NCBI RefSeq assembly: GCF_000327385.1
Contig: NW_008708400.1
Location: 6,683,923-6,747,922 of the forward strand
DNA length: 64,000 nt
Direction of reading: 5' to 3'
Origin: Lottia gigantea
Taxonomy: Eukaryota > Mollusca > Gastropoda > Lottiidae
Position 1 is the stretch's first letter. Each line of letters starts with the position of its first letter. The notes beneath the pieces were generated by a model. It was given only the letters and a program-made list of their open reading frames with translations, was not told where the DNA came from and ran no database searches. This document shows, piece after piece, positions 1-14,500 of this stretch. The position numbers and the translations under genes are program-made.

Positions 1-284
1 CAAGCATTGTACATGGTTAAAATCGAAAATATTACCTTGAAAACTACTCTTACGGAGTAGATAGTTATTAGTCAGTCTGCAAAGGACCAATACGAATATC
101 AAAATAGACTCTTGTGAAGGAATGTTCGGTTACAAAACACAACAAAATTACAAATTAAAAATGTACGAAAGTAACAAAAAATTCAATGATTGGACACATG
201 TTGAAGTTGCCATCATGCAAGAATAGTATATAAATCAAAGAAGTTTTCCTTATCTATTTTTTTTCTGTTGGATAGTTGTCTTGA

Positions 285-2391
<2,107 letters not shown>

Positions 2392-3438
2392 ATTAAAATA
2401 TACTAAATCATTTTATAATATCTTCCAATCATTGTGTATTATAGACATTTATTATATATACATGTATAGTACATTCAACTCTCATTGTCACCATTCAATT
2501 CATAGAGGATCATTTTGTAAAATCTAAAACTTTCAGTTTGCAGTTCACATGACTTATAAGTATCAGCATGCTCTTCAGTAATCTTATTGATAGATTTTCC
2601 TTTGGACATACTTAGCATTATTGACGTGAGTGCATTTTGACATTACTTACTTCATTACATTCTAATTACCTAGTAAAAAGACTGATTGTTAAGTTTATTG
2701 AGAGAGAGAAGTAATATTGTTAAGGATATCTTTATATGTATAGCTGGTTTCATTAAATCATTTTGTTAATACCCATGTGTTATTATCAATTACGGCTGCT
2801 CCATGGTGACAATGCAAATCTTTGCCTTTAACCCATTTCACAAACAAAGGTGTGCTCGTAGTTTCTTGACTCAAATATTTCTGCTATTTGGTCCAGAATA
2901 TTTTTCTTACATACTTTATATGTCAAAAATCTTATTGACTGAAATAAACTCCCCAATCCTTGTCCATCTGATGAACTTGTATCCAAAACACAGGTCAACA
3001 GCATAGTATATTCCCTGGAGTTTTATAAGAAAAAAACTGGTTGATGTAATAAGATCTATTTGAATACATGATAAGATACAGATAATGTGTGTAAAAATTT
3101 GGTGACAAAGACATAAAATGCAACATGAAATGCCATGGCAGTGAAGTAGTTAAATTTCAAAATGCATAATGAAGTGCTGCAAATATCAGATTGCTTTTAG
3201 ATAGATTTTTAAACAATAACATCATATTCTGATCCAATTTTTCTGGAATTACAGACATCCAGTTTGGAAATCTGAATACAAACTGTATTACAAAGGTTGG
3301 AAAATATCTTATGAATGTTACATAAGAAATACTGAGCACACTGCTTGCTACAGGTTATCAAATATTAGTATCCTTCCAGAGTTATCTACTTGATTGTGAC
3401 CACCCCTACTTCACATGCAAGACATGAATGAAATAATT
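2392..3438. other. Convergent 3' UTR/intergenic spacer RUVBL2-XRCC6
   Basis: About 1 kb between two facing stop codons. It should hold the 3' UTRs of both genes. An AATAAA on the plus strand at 2943-2948 is a possible RUVBL2 polyadenylation signal. Short open frames here have no recognisable similarity and look like chance. Confidence 0.6.
2943..2948 (+). terminator. Candidate polyadenylation signal of RUVBL2
   Basis: A canonical AATAAA about 550 bases after the RUVBL2 stop codon. In AT-rich DNA this hexamer is frequent by chance, so transcript ends are needed to prefer it over closer variants. Confidence 0.3.
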
Positions 3439-6400
3439 CTAGGCAGCAATACCATAATGATCATTAATAGCTTCTATTAGATCAGCTTTCTTTGTTCCAT
3501 TAGCAGTTATCTTTTCTTTCTTAATCAACTCTTTTAGCACTGGTACTGTTAACTTGTTCAACTAGAAAACAAAAATAAGATATATTTACAATGAGGGAAA
3601 AAAGGGGACACCTAGTTGAAAAATATGAAAAGTATATTTATTCCTACCTATACTGAATTGAATTCTGAGCCTTAATGTCCAGTGAGTTGTTCAACTACTG
3701 CAGACCCATTCTCAATAGAATGAGAACTTTCAAAGTAAAATTTTGAAGAAAGTTACATTATTTTAAAACATATCTGATGGTGGGTGATGAACTTATCCTA
3801 GTTTCCACTGAGAAATAATCTTATAATGACTTACTCTTCCAGCCTGAGCCTCTTTCTTAACATCTATTTCTACCATAGCATCAGCTACTTTCTGCTTTTT
3901 AGCTGCTGCTGATTCACTAGTTGGTGCCTGAAACAAATCAAAGTATAACATAGGAACTGATCTGCCAAGAACCCAAAGTTACATAATACTAAACTATTGA
4001 AATATATTAACCATTACATTACAGTTTAGTAGACAGACAGGCTTGGATTTTTCTTCAACTGTGGCTTTATTAATGTTTATTATATTATCACTCATTAAGA
4101 ATGGTGCCTCTTTTAGAGTAATAATAGATAAAGACCAATCAGCGCCATAAGTTTCGGTAATAAAATGCTTCATATTTCATGGGTTTGAAAACTGACCTTT
4201 CGTTTGACCCCAGGTTCATAATCAGGAGGAAAAACTAAATCTTTAAATTCATCCATTATTTTACCAGCCCTCTTCTGAATACCAGCTTCATTTGGCACTG
4301 AAGTAGATAATTATTAGAATTTTTATTTACGTGATAAGTTTTGTATCTTTCCTCATAAACACACTCTCACCAGTGTAACCTAGAGTCCTTAATCTTATTT
4401 CATCATTCTCTATCTTTAATGCCAAGTCTTCCAAAGTTCAACATTTCTTTTCCATATAATTTCATTCTTAACTCTGTCCTGATAATTTACCTATTTAATT
4501 CTTAACCCTGCCCCCTCTCAATACTTACTAGTATAGTCTGTCATCTCATCTGCTTCATCTCTATCTAAGGCCAGGGCCTCAATATTTCTCCAATGGTTTT
4601 GTAAAACAGGATTTTCAAAACTTTCACTATTAAATTTAAACTGTAATTTCTTGATCAGTTCTTTTGCTTTATCAATCTGTTCTGTTGTAGCTGAAAACAA
4701 GTTTATATCAATATTTTTACATTTAATTTTCGAAATCTCTGAAAAGTCACTGTGTTAAATCTTTCCTCTAACACTGGGTTGGAACACTGCCTTTTAAACG
4801 AATGGAACAGCTCGGTTGGTAGCGAGTTGAATTGTCTTGAAAGGCGATTTAAGTGCCGTTGGTTTGAATCCTTCTCAAGGTTAGAAAAATTCTTGTCACA
4901 CTGTGAAAGTGTCACAGCCAGTGCTTTCGAAAGACAACTCGTTGTAGACTTTCAACTTCTTTACCAATACTCATCAGTTGATTAAAACAACTATATCCTT
5001 TCAAATTGATCAATATCCTACCTCGTGGAGCTTCTTCAAAAGTTACTTTTCTAAAATCATCAGCAAATGGTAAAAATATAACATGAAAACCTGGTGGAGT
5101 TATCTGCACTTTATGTTCATCTAACTCTTCTTTCTGAAAACAGATTTAGTAAGAAGGATCAGGAAATTTTGTCTTGTTGTTGGTGCTCGATTGGTTCCGT
5201 CTGTTACAATTCTAGGCACAAATTGAATGGTAATTAGCCTGATATGTCATACCTATTATTTTTCCTGTACATGTAGAATATTTCTTGTTTTAAACTTTCA
5301 CTTGATTCAATGAAGGTATCTTGGATACTTGCTCAGCAACATTAATATTGAGTTATAGATTTTACGGTTAGGGTGCAAGCCCTATTCACACATGAATCTT
5401 TACAAAAAAAGTTTTAAGTGCAACTGGGCAAATACAATACAGGATTAAATAAAATAAGAAAGATGGACAACAATGTAGGAGTAAACTTGGCGTACCTGAG
5501 GTAGAAGAGCGACAAACCTAGGTGGATTATTTTTACCAGGTATGTATTGACAAATAGCTATAACACCACGATCAATACACTTAGTTAATAATGCTGTAAA
5601 CATAGTCGTACTGCCTGATATTGACTGAATAATATAACATGGTTAGACTTTAATACAAATATCTATATTACACAATTACAAATTCAAATCTCAAACTATA
5701 ACAAATATTTCATTCCCGTTACTAATGGTCTTTTTAAAATATATTTTTATGTAATATGAACTCAAGGGCAGCAACTCAGAAATCTACTGTTAAATTATTG
5801 TCACAATGTAACTAGTCTGGAATATCAAATTGATAAGAAATTTACTTACATCTTCATCAGGATAAATAAAAGATGAAGGTTTAACATTGTGAAATTTCTT
5901 TAATCTATTTTTTGGTTTAAAACCCATTAATTTTAATCCTAAAATAAAAATATCAGATTAAAATTCAAATATATAAATACAAAATACACCATAACTTAAC
6001 TGTAAAATCCTTTAAATTACACAATTTTTGACACAACTGGTTTCGCTACTTTAAAAACAAAATTTCATTTCTGATTTTATATCTGATACTAGTGTTATCA
6101 CCATGCAACATGGTCATGTCAATTACATATGGGTTTCGCTCCCATCAAGAGAGTTTTCTTATCTGCTCAGACCTTTACAAGAAACCTCAATTTCCAATAA
6201 TAACATGAGATCTTGTCAACTAATTCCTCTTAATTCTTTAAGTTAATCATCTACCTGACACATCAAATCTCTTAATTTCTGTAACTTCATCATTTTCAAA
6301 ACAAATTTTACGTCCACCATACGTTTGAGCTTTCTTTAAATCTTGTGGCATCAACACTTCTCCTGTTTCCTGTAAATCAAGAAATCCTGGCCTTGTTGAA

Positions 6401-9400
6401 AAATATTATTAATTACTAATAATTACTAATATACTGTCAATGTGGAAGTTCAAGTTCTGAATGATGTCTCATATGGAACATATGCAACAGATGGCTAGTA
6501 AAGAGTCGTCAAATATCCAGCTATTCTCAGACTTTGCCAATTACAAGGTCAACCTGAGACATTTTATACAGCAAAGACAAACTAAATGGGTAAATTGGAA
6601 TGGGAAAATCATTACAGCATTTTCTGATTTTTTATTGATTTTATAAACTTACCTTGAGGTATGTTTTACTGTGACTTTTTAATTCTTCATTAGTTTTTTT
6701 GTCTAGTTTGATACTGTATGGTTTGGTACAATGTCGTACTAGATTATACCTACAAATATAGAATAAAACCAATAACCATTGTCCAGTTATCAAAACATGG
6801 TTCTGTGTGACATTAAGGATATATTACCTGATATTTTTCAAATGTTGTTATTTCACTCTGTAAGTCAACAACTGAGCACTATTTTAATGGTTATGCAAAT
6901 TTTTTGTAATCTTAATTTTTAATTACATAAGTAATAAAGATTAAAAATTCTAGCTGCAGTCTTGATATTTACTTGACCAATGGATAAAACATAAATATAT
7001 CTCTTCCAGAAAAATTTAACTTGAGATAACTTACACTCCAACGGAGAATTTAATATCATCAGATAAAGAGAATGGAACTCTTCTGAATGCTCTCTTCTTA
7101 TGATCTTTAGTTCTTACTCTGAAATTATAAATGATGGTTTGCCAGGCTTATGTGTTCCTACACATCAACCTTGTTTAAATTAAATCTTTAATCTACTGTA
7201 TCATAGTATAATATATAATGTTTTTAGTACATTGATGGCTAAAACTTATGTTGAATATTTAAAACAACCAGAATAATAAATGTGTAAATCTCACTATGAT
7301 TTGTCTTTATACTATAATGAACCATTTCAATAATTTCACGAAGGGAAAAAACACAATACCACTCAGAGTACAAACCTGGTTAAAAGTTCTTCAAGTTTTT
7401 CAGAAGGGTCTGGTAATTCAGTCAACTCATCATCAGCTGTATAGATTAAATCCTGAAAAACATGTTAACAAACTGATATAAAGTTCTGGCACATATTACA
7501 CATAACAATCTAACACTTAAAATCTGTCATCTTCATGGTAAAATCTCCAACAGATTTTCATTTAAACAACCATATGCTAGTCATGGTGTCAGTTTTATTA
7601 TTGCTTGTTTTAACTCTAGAATGAGATTAATGATTCTATAAGTATCTGCTTATTAAATTCATGTCATGTAAAGACCCATTGGCATATTCCTATAAGAAAT
7701 AATACAGTATTTGGTTTTCTTACAATATGAAAATTTATCTGTTCATTCATGATGAAACATCAGGATGTAAAGTGGTAAGAACAAGGTTTTACTGTTGGTA
7801 TGATTCAAGGTTAATATGAGGTCTATTTCTGTGTAAATTACCTTCCAGAATTTAGAAACATCAAAAGTTTGTCCTTGTTTCTGCATGTGCATCAATTCTA
7901 AATCAATTCCAGTTTCATTTAAATCATTTGCTTTAGTTCTTGCTTGTCTCTTTAATAGAAATAATAAAGAAAACATGAAGTAGTATATAAACTGACTGAT
8001 ATGAACACATCCTATCATACTATATAATGAATAGGGGCAAACAGCAAAATAATGTAATGCTATGATGAAATTATGCCAAACCATCTAAGCCATTTTGTTA
8101 ATTTTGCTATGAATTTTATCAGTCTATGACACAAGCTTTGACACTCTTACAATCCAAAAGACTGTTCATACTTAAACATTAGTTTCTATTATCAATGTAA
8201 GAACTCTTTGTCAAATATTAATAGGAGTAATTTCAGCAAGGTTTAAACGTACCTGTAACTGAAGACTACTAGAATGTGGATCATCATTATTAGTAAATAA
8301 TAACACTCGTTTATAGTTTATTTTCTGGCTCCTAAAAATTTCAAAACAATGAGTACATCAAATCTCCGTCTAGTTAAGGGACAAAAATTTCAAAAAAAAT
8401 TCAGACATTTCATAGTTTTGACTGGTGAAAAAATAAAAACAGTAACAAAAAACAACACCACGCTCTTAGCCCTCTTCAACCAAGAATCAACTTGAATGGT
8501 TGATATGCGTGTGAAATTTGTAAATGCAGAGTTTGTTTAAAATTGTAATTACCAAAAGAAATAAGTCAACTTACGAATTAGAAAACATATTAGCACAAGT
8601 CCAGAGAACTTCACTGATAGAATAATGTTCATTATGACCATATTTTGTACCAAATTTTTTATATCCATCTGTAATATAACATTTCAATTAAACAAATGAA
8701 TGTACATATACATCTTTATTGCAAGTATTTCTAAACCTGAGTTCTGTATCAGATAAAATCAATTTTGTCATAAATAGTTTCTCTACGTAAAATTTCACAA
8801 TAATGACAAATTCTTTGACAATATTAATAACTTACTTTCTATCATATTCTCTATTTCTAAAATTCTTTCAGCGCCGGGCTGCTCTAAATTCTAAACAAAG
8901 AAAATAAGAAAATTATTTTAAAGTACATATTCATTTTTATATTTTGGAATACATAAGCAAAATCAGTTTGATCCAAAATGACATGTCAATGCAACATTGA
9001 ATAATGATCAAACATGACATGTCAATACAACTTTGAATTATGATCCAACATGACATGCCAATACAACATAGAAAGGTGAACCAACATGACATGTCAATAC
9101 AACATAGAGTGGTGAACCAACATGACATGTCAATACAACATAGAATGATGAAGTAATATGACATCTCAATATAACATAGAATGGTGATCCAACATGACAT
9201 GTCAATACAACATAGAATGGTGATCCAACATGACATGACAATACAGACATAGAATGATGAAGTAATATGACATCTCAATATAACATAGAATGGAGATCCA
9301 ACATGACATGTCAATACAGACATAGAATGATGAAGTAATATGACATCTCAATATAACATAGAATGGTGATCCAACATGAAATGTCAATACAACATAGAAT

Positions 9401-10879
9401 GGTGATCCAACATGACATGCCAATACAGACATAGAATGATGAAGTAATATGACATCTCAATATATCATAGAATGGTAATCCAACATGACATGTCAATACA
9501 ACATAGAATGGTGATCCAACATGACATGCCAATACAGAAATAGAATGATGAAGTAATATGACATCTCAATATAACATAGAATGGTGATCCAACATGACAT
9601 GTCAATACAACATAGAATGGTGATCCAACATGACATGCCAATACAAGCATAGAATGGTGATCCAACATGACATGTCAATACAGAGAACTCAATACAGAAA
9701 ACTAAACCTACCATATAAATGTAGATATTTTTAAAGTCACTTGGATTGTCTGTTTTTTCCTGAAAGAAAACAGAGACTAAATATTACCAAATTCAAAATA
9801 TGTATGTAATATTTTAGAAAAATGATATGAACTTTAGGATGAATTAGATAAAACTTTAAATGAAAAAACAATATACATCATAATATTCATGAGTTCTACT
9901 TGTCCAACTTCAGTAGAGATGCAGGTCAGTTGTCAGAAGATTGCATGGCATGAAACTTCTTTAATATTTCTATATAGATGATGTATTAAAATAAAACATA
10001 GCTTTCTTGACAAAACATAAGCTCAAACAGCATCTAGGAATATGTAATTCACAAGAAAATGTCAACAGAAGAACGAACCCCCAGGGGTGATGGAAATATA
10101 CATCCACATTTTTATGTTGTGTACAAATAGTATACTTACAGTTCCATAAAAGATAACTCCTACCATATCTCTTTCACTACTGATAATTTTATTCTGCATG
10201 GTAGTTTTTATACACTGAAATATATATCACAATTTAAGGTTGTGAGTCCATTAGAATATAAATCATAGATCTTCTCAATACAAGAACAGTTCCGGTAGTA
10301 TGGGTGAAATAAGGGATGACATGAGCACAAACCAAGTGAATATGCGGTAAAACAGGGTCTGGGTGTATTCAAAAAAATAAGTCAACATAAGACACTTCTA
10401 AAGTTTGGTAGTTGTCTCAAAAGAGTGGTATCTGCCTTATTTGTTTTCATTATGTCACAGCCATGAAGGATTTGGTGAAAGACATAGGATTTCAGGGAAT
10501 GGTGAGACTTGGGTACTTTGTGGTGTAAAGAATAATATTAATCCTTACCCTCATACAGACTCTAAATGGGCATTCTTCTTCATCTTCAGCATCAAACATT
10601 TCTTTATTACAATCAACAACAAATATCAAACCATCACGATTTCCAAACCGTAACTACAATAAATTATATCTATTATATTCAATAATGCCCATTATGAGCC
10701 CAGGTTGAAATATTTGCAGAGCTTAGTAGACCTTATATTTTCAGTGTGTTTTCACAGGATTAAACTGATACTTAAACCAAAAATTAAAAATAATTTGGTA
10801 AACATACCCCTGGATCAAATTCATCATCTTCTTCATTATCATCATCATCACCAAATCGTGCAAAACCAAAATCAGCCAT
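3439..10879 (-). CDS. XRCC6: Ku70 (XRCC6), complete, 19 coding exons
   Basis: Ku70 pairs with Ku80 to form the ring that binds DNA ends and starts non-homologous end joining. Coding exons, 5' to 3': 10879-10808, 10653-10549, 10214-10140, 9759-9712, 8890-8836, 8668-8575, 8331-8253, 7949-7842, 7452-7376, 7118-7035, 6749-6653, 6369-6255, 5938-5850, 5624-5496, 5133-5022, 4690-4529, 4297-4197, 3927-3835, 3561-3439. The total is 1818 nt or 605 residues (human 609), in frame. Seen: acidic N-terminus ([10 protein letters not shown] then D/E), vWA domain about 25-240 (RDGLIFVVD), Ku core with [17 protein letters not shown]-terminal arm ([20 protein letters not shown]), basic NLS-like stretch about 531-550, and SAP domain about 566-605. 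The start ATG gives the usual acidic leader. For exon 5624-5496 the upstream AG was chosen because only it keeps the frame. The residue aligned with human Lys31 is Arg. Confidence 0.96.
4752..4985 (+). mobile_element. tRNA-derived SINE fragment in XRCC6 intron
   Basis: The stretch has an A-box-like segment around 4809-4827 (cagctcggttggtagcgag) and a B-box-like ggtttgaatcc at 4861-4871, about 35 bases apart, as in a tRNA head. It does not look like a functional tRNA because the sequence between the boxes and the arms do not fold into a clean cloverleaf. It lies antisense to XRCC6, between exons 4529-4690 and 5022-5133. Element boundaries are approximate. Confidence 0.55.
8966..9686. repeat. 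Tandem satellite, ~36-bp unit, ~20 copies, in XRCC6 intron
   Basis: Two interleaved unit types share the catagaatg start. Type A continues gtgatccaacatgacatgtc; type B continues atgaagtaatatgacatctc. Type B units begin near 9139, 9249, 9322, 9429 and 9540, mostly about 108-111 bases apart, so the array has a three-unit higher-order period (A-A-B) with one shorter step. Occasional extra bases make some units 37 bp. Because 36 is a multiple of three, several minus-strand frames stay open across it with a 12-residue periodicity. These are not genes. The array fills most of the intron between XRCC6 exons 8836-8890 and 9712-9759. Confidence 0.9.
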
Positions 10880-11477
10880 ACCTCACTTGTTAGTTAGATG
10901 ACTCTGTAAGTGTAATATCAGAAGGCGAATAAAAACAAAGTAAAAGAATAATAAGACACATAATCATGAAGACATAGTAGGCCAATGACAACAAATATTC
11001 AGACCCAAGTGTTCTTTTCATACCTTCCTCAGTATGAAATTACCTTAATACTTAGCCCTAAGTGAATTTGACATGCGATGTACTGTTACTGTGCATAATA
11101 AAAACTTAAAATTGAGTTAAAGAAAATTGCAGATTAAGATTAAGCACATGAAAATCTTGAACTGATGAACCAATCTGGCTTATTAAGAGAATGTTAGAGA
11201 ATAGGCATAATATAGGATAAGGATAAACAGGGAAAGACAACTCCATTTTTAACAATTTTATATAAATTTATAAGGAATTTACAAATTCATTATTCATTAT
11301 TTGTCAACCCTAAAGAGCTGTCAGTTTCTTAATAAATATGTTCAGAAAGGACTACCAAGCGATTGTCAATCGAAAAATATGTCATATTTTAAATAAATAT
11401 GCAGCCACAAATGAAATTTCCTCAAATATAAACCGGGTTTTGTTTACCTGTAGCAACTCGCGTCCAACACTACAATC

Positions 11478-11487
11478 TTTTCGCGCC
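11478..11487 (+). promoter_or_regulatory. E2F-like site
   Basis: TTTTCGCGCC matches the E2F consensus TTTSGCGC. It lies about 80 bases upstream of the DDB1 start codon and near the probable XRCC6 first exon, so it could time both repair genes with S phase. Sequence match only. Confidence 0.45.
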
Positions 11488-11508
11488 ACACATGCGTGTA
11501 AAATTTTG

Positions 11509-11516
11509 ACTTCCGG
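11509..11516 (-). promoter_or_regulatory. ETS/GABP-like site
   Basis: ACTTCCGG on the plus strand reads CCGGAAGT on the minus strand, a core ETS motif common in metazoan bidirectional TATA-less promoters. It is about 50 bases upstream of the DDB1 ATG. Confidence 0.45.
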
Positions 11517-11567
11517 CGGCCGTTTTGTTGATGGAATTTTTCCTGAAAACTTTAAAAATTCCATAAA

Positions 11568-14500
11568 ATGGCGTATAATTATGTAGTTACAGCTCACAAA
11601 CCCACTGCAGTAAATGCATGTGTTACAGGTAAAATCCAACACAAATCATATCATTGCCCCTATTGATGTCGATTTTGCAAAGTCACCCTTTTCATGAACC
11701 AAAATACCATGCTCCACATTTATAATTGTTTATTTACCTTTTTGTTAATGATACCCATTTAAGATTAATCCTACCTAATTGATTGTTTTTATAAGTAATT
11801 AGTCTCAAAGAATATGATTGCAATCTGGGAAACATCAGGAGTAGTTGTAAGCTGGAATGGTTTGCATCATACCATACTGGTACAATTTAAGAAAACATAA
11901 TAAAATCGCTGATATTCAGCCAATATTTGTTTCGGATGGTAAATACTAGGACTAACGATAGTTATTAGATTAGAAACCAAGCAGTCAGGCCTTCAGGCCT
12001 TGATAAGGCCTATTTATACTAGTACATGAATTGAATAGATATCTTAAAGAATTATGATGTTTTATATAACTGGTGAAACTCTGACATTACAAATTAAAAC
12101 AAATACATTTCAGGAAACTTTACCTCTCCCAATGACCTGAATTTAATCATTGCTAAGAATACGCGTATGGAAATATATGTTGTAACACCAGAAGGATTAA
12201 GACCTATTAAAGAAGTTGGTATCAATGGAAGAATTGCTGTTATGCAACTATTTCGACCACCTGTAAGTAAAAATATCTGTGCTTATTTTGGAAAAAAATG
12301 GCCATATTAATGGTCATTTGTTTTGTGGATCGGAATTTAGCAATAAAAACTGACATTTTTACATGTAAACTGCTGTCCACAAGTTCAAGAGCTGATATTT
12401 GTTGTTAGGAATGTATTTAAAATGTCCTAAAACATGAAAAATTATATATTATGTTTTTTCACAGTAAAGAAACTACAATTACTTCTGATTTTTGAATCAC
12501 AAATGCTCTGATACAAGATGAAAAAAAACAAATTTTCTTTCAGGGAGAGTCTAAAGATCAGTTATTTCTACTCACTGCTAGGTATAATGCTATGATATTA
12601 GAATGGCATCAAGAAGGGGATGTAATGGAAATTATAACAAAAGCACATGGCAATGTACAGGTCTGTAAACATAAATTCTGGCTAAACTTAACTACATGTG
12701 ACTTGTAAGAAGAATCTTTCCTTGATGATCAATAAACATATAGATAAATTTCTTGTCATTGATAGAATAAGACAGGTTTTCAAGGTCGTCAATTATTTAT
12801 ATGGAGCTTAGAATTTGTATTTTCATGTAGAATGCTAATATCTACTAACTAAATGATACTCAAATAATAGTCATGTTTATTCAACTCTTAATTTCCGATA
12901 ACTGCAACTGTATCTGATATTAGTTTAAATTATTTTGAATTTCAAGCCATTATTTTGGTTTTTTTTACAGGATAGAATAGGCAGACCATCAGAAACTGGT
13001 ATTATTGGTATCATAGATCCACTATGTCGAGTTATAGGTCTCCATCTTTATGATGGACTGTTTAAAGTTATCCCCCTTGACAGAGAAAATAAGGAATTAA
13101 AGGCATTCAATGTCAGGTAAGGATACTGATGCATTTTGTAAATGATGTTGTATTAATCAAATGATATTTCGAATATTACTTACATGATATAATGCCAATG
13201 TTATTGTTGATTATAGATTAGAAGAGTTAACAGTTATTGACATGAATTTTCTTTATGGATGTCAACAACCAACAGTTATACTAGTCCATCAGGTAAATAG
13301 ATTGGTAAACAATTTTTTTGTGGACATGAATCTTTATTTATGTCCTCTGTCAGTGATATTAATTGTTACTGTTACATTTCATTCAATTAGAACACCTAAT
13401 GCCACTGTGGTACTGGGTATATGAAGTCAACATAATGCATCTTTGGTATTTTCTTTATATTCAATGCCATGAATAATCATTTAGTTTTATAGCGTACCAG
13501 AGACATGTTTCTAATTGACCTAAAATTAGACTTAAAATCTTTGTTTTATTCAAGGATCAAAATGGCCGCCATGTCAAAACATATGAAATATCATTACGTG
13601 ATAAAGAGTTTCTGAAAGGTCCATGGAAACAAGATAATGTTGAAACAGAAGCTTGTATGGTCATATCAGGTTTGTTTTTTTTTAAACCCAATAAATTGTA
13701 ATTTTCATCACTTAATGTGTATGTTTTTATTGAAAATTTGAAGACATTTGACTAGATATCTGTCAATGATTTAAATCAAAAGCTATTTATCGTCTTGCCT
13801 GAATGAGTCCTTTCTAAGACCTAAAATGGTGCAGAAGTCTTGTATGTGACATCAAATTGTCATTGTTATCTTCCCTCATTCCACATCACATTATTTTACT
13901 ATTCATTTTACTATTGGTTTAAATTGAAATTTGAAGTCTAAATTTTGTCAAATAGTAGCAGTTGTTGATTGCATTGAATTTCTAATACTTTCAGTACCTG
14001 AACCATTTGGAGGAGCTTTGATTGTAGGACAGGAGTCTATTACATATCATAAAGGAGATAACTATATACCTATAGCACCACCAGCTATCAAGGTAAGTGA
14101 TATTAGATGGAGGTTGAGGGGGGAGTATTACATATCATAAATGAGATAAGTCAACTGAAGATATATCATTACCCATTGTACTAGTATAGTTTGAAATCAA
14201 GCAGGCCTTTTGAATATAGATCAGAATCAGTAGATCTAAGGTGTGAAAATATTGCAGTTATGAGTTATCACACTTAATATGTAATGAAATTAATTTGGCT
14301 TGCAGTCTATGAAATGAATATTAGGTGGTGATTCTATACATATTGAAATATTTATTGATAATTATATCTAGCAATAAAGTCTTTGAATGGCATTTACCAA
14401 TTGTGAGTACGATATATAAGACACAGCTTTATGGAACAACAATCACTGGTTAAAGTTTTATGCATTATGTGCCTGAGGAAGACGGGGGAAACACTGAAAA

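Larger units (their letters stand above)
10880..11567. promoter_or_regulatory. Bidirectional promoter and 5' UTRs of XRCC6 and DDB1
   Basis: The two start codons are 688 bases apart, head to head. On the minus strand the first XRCC6 coding exon appears preceded by an acceptor (ttacag before agtcatctaac, exon edge near 10904), and a fitting donor (CTACAG|GTAAAC, exon edge 11448) suggests a non-coding first exon upstream of 11448. Around 11460-11570 lie an E2F-like TTTTCGCGCC (11478-11487), an ETS-like ACTTCCGG (11509-11516) and a YY1-like AAAATGGCG over the DDB1 start codon. CpG dinucleotides concentrate here compared with the surrounding AT-rich DNA. Transcription start sites are inferred. 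Confidence 0.7.

Noticed and set aside
4801-4880. Possible functional tRNA gene
   Set aside because: A and B boxes are present but the arms do not pair into a cloverleaf; fits a SINE head.
8937-9714. Overlapping minus-strand open frames of 67-128 codons rich in Cys, Ser and Met
   Set aside because: They are translations of the ~36-bp satellite in different frames; no start context, no splice logic and no similarity beyond the repeat itself.
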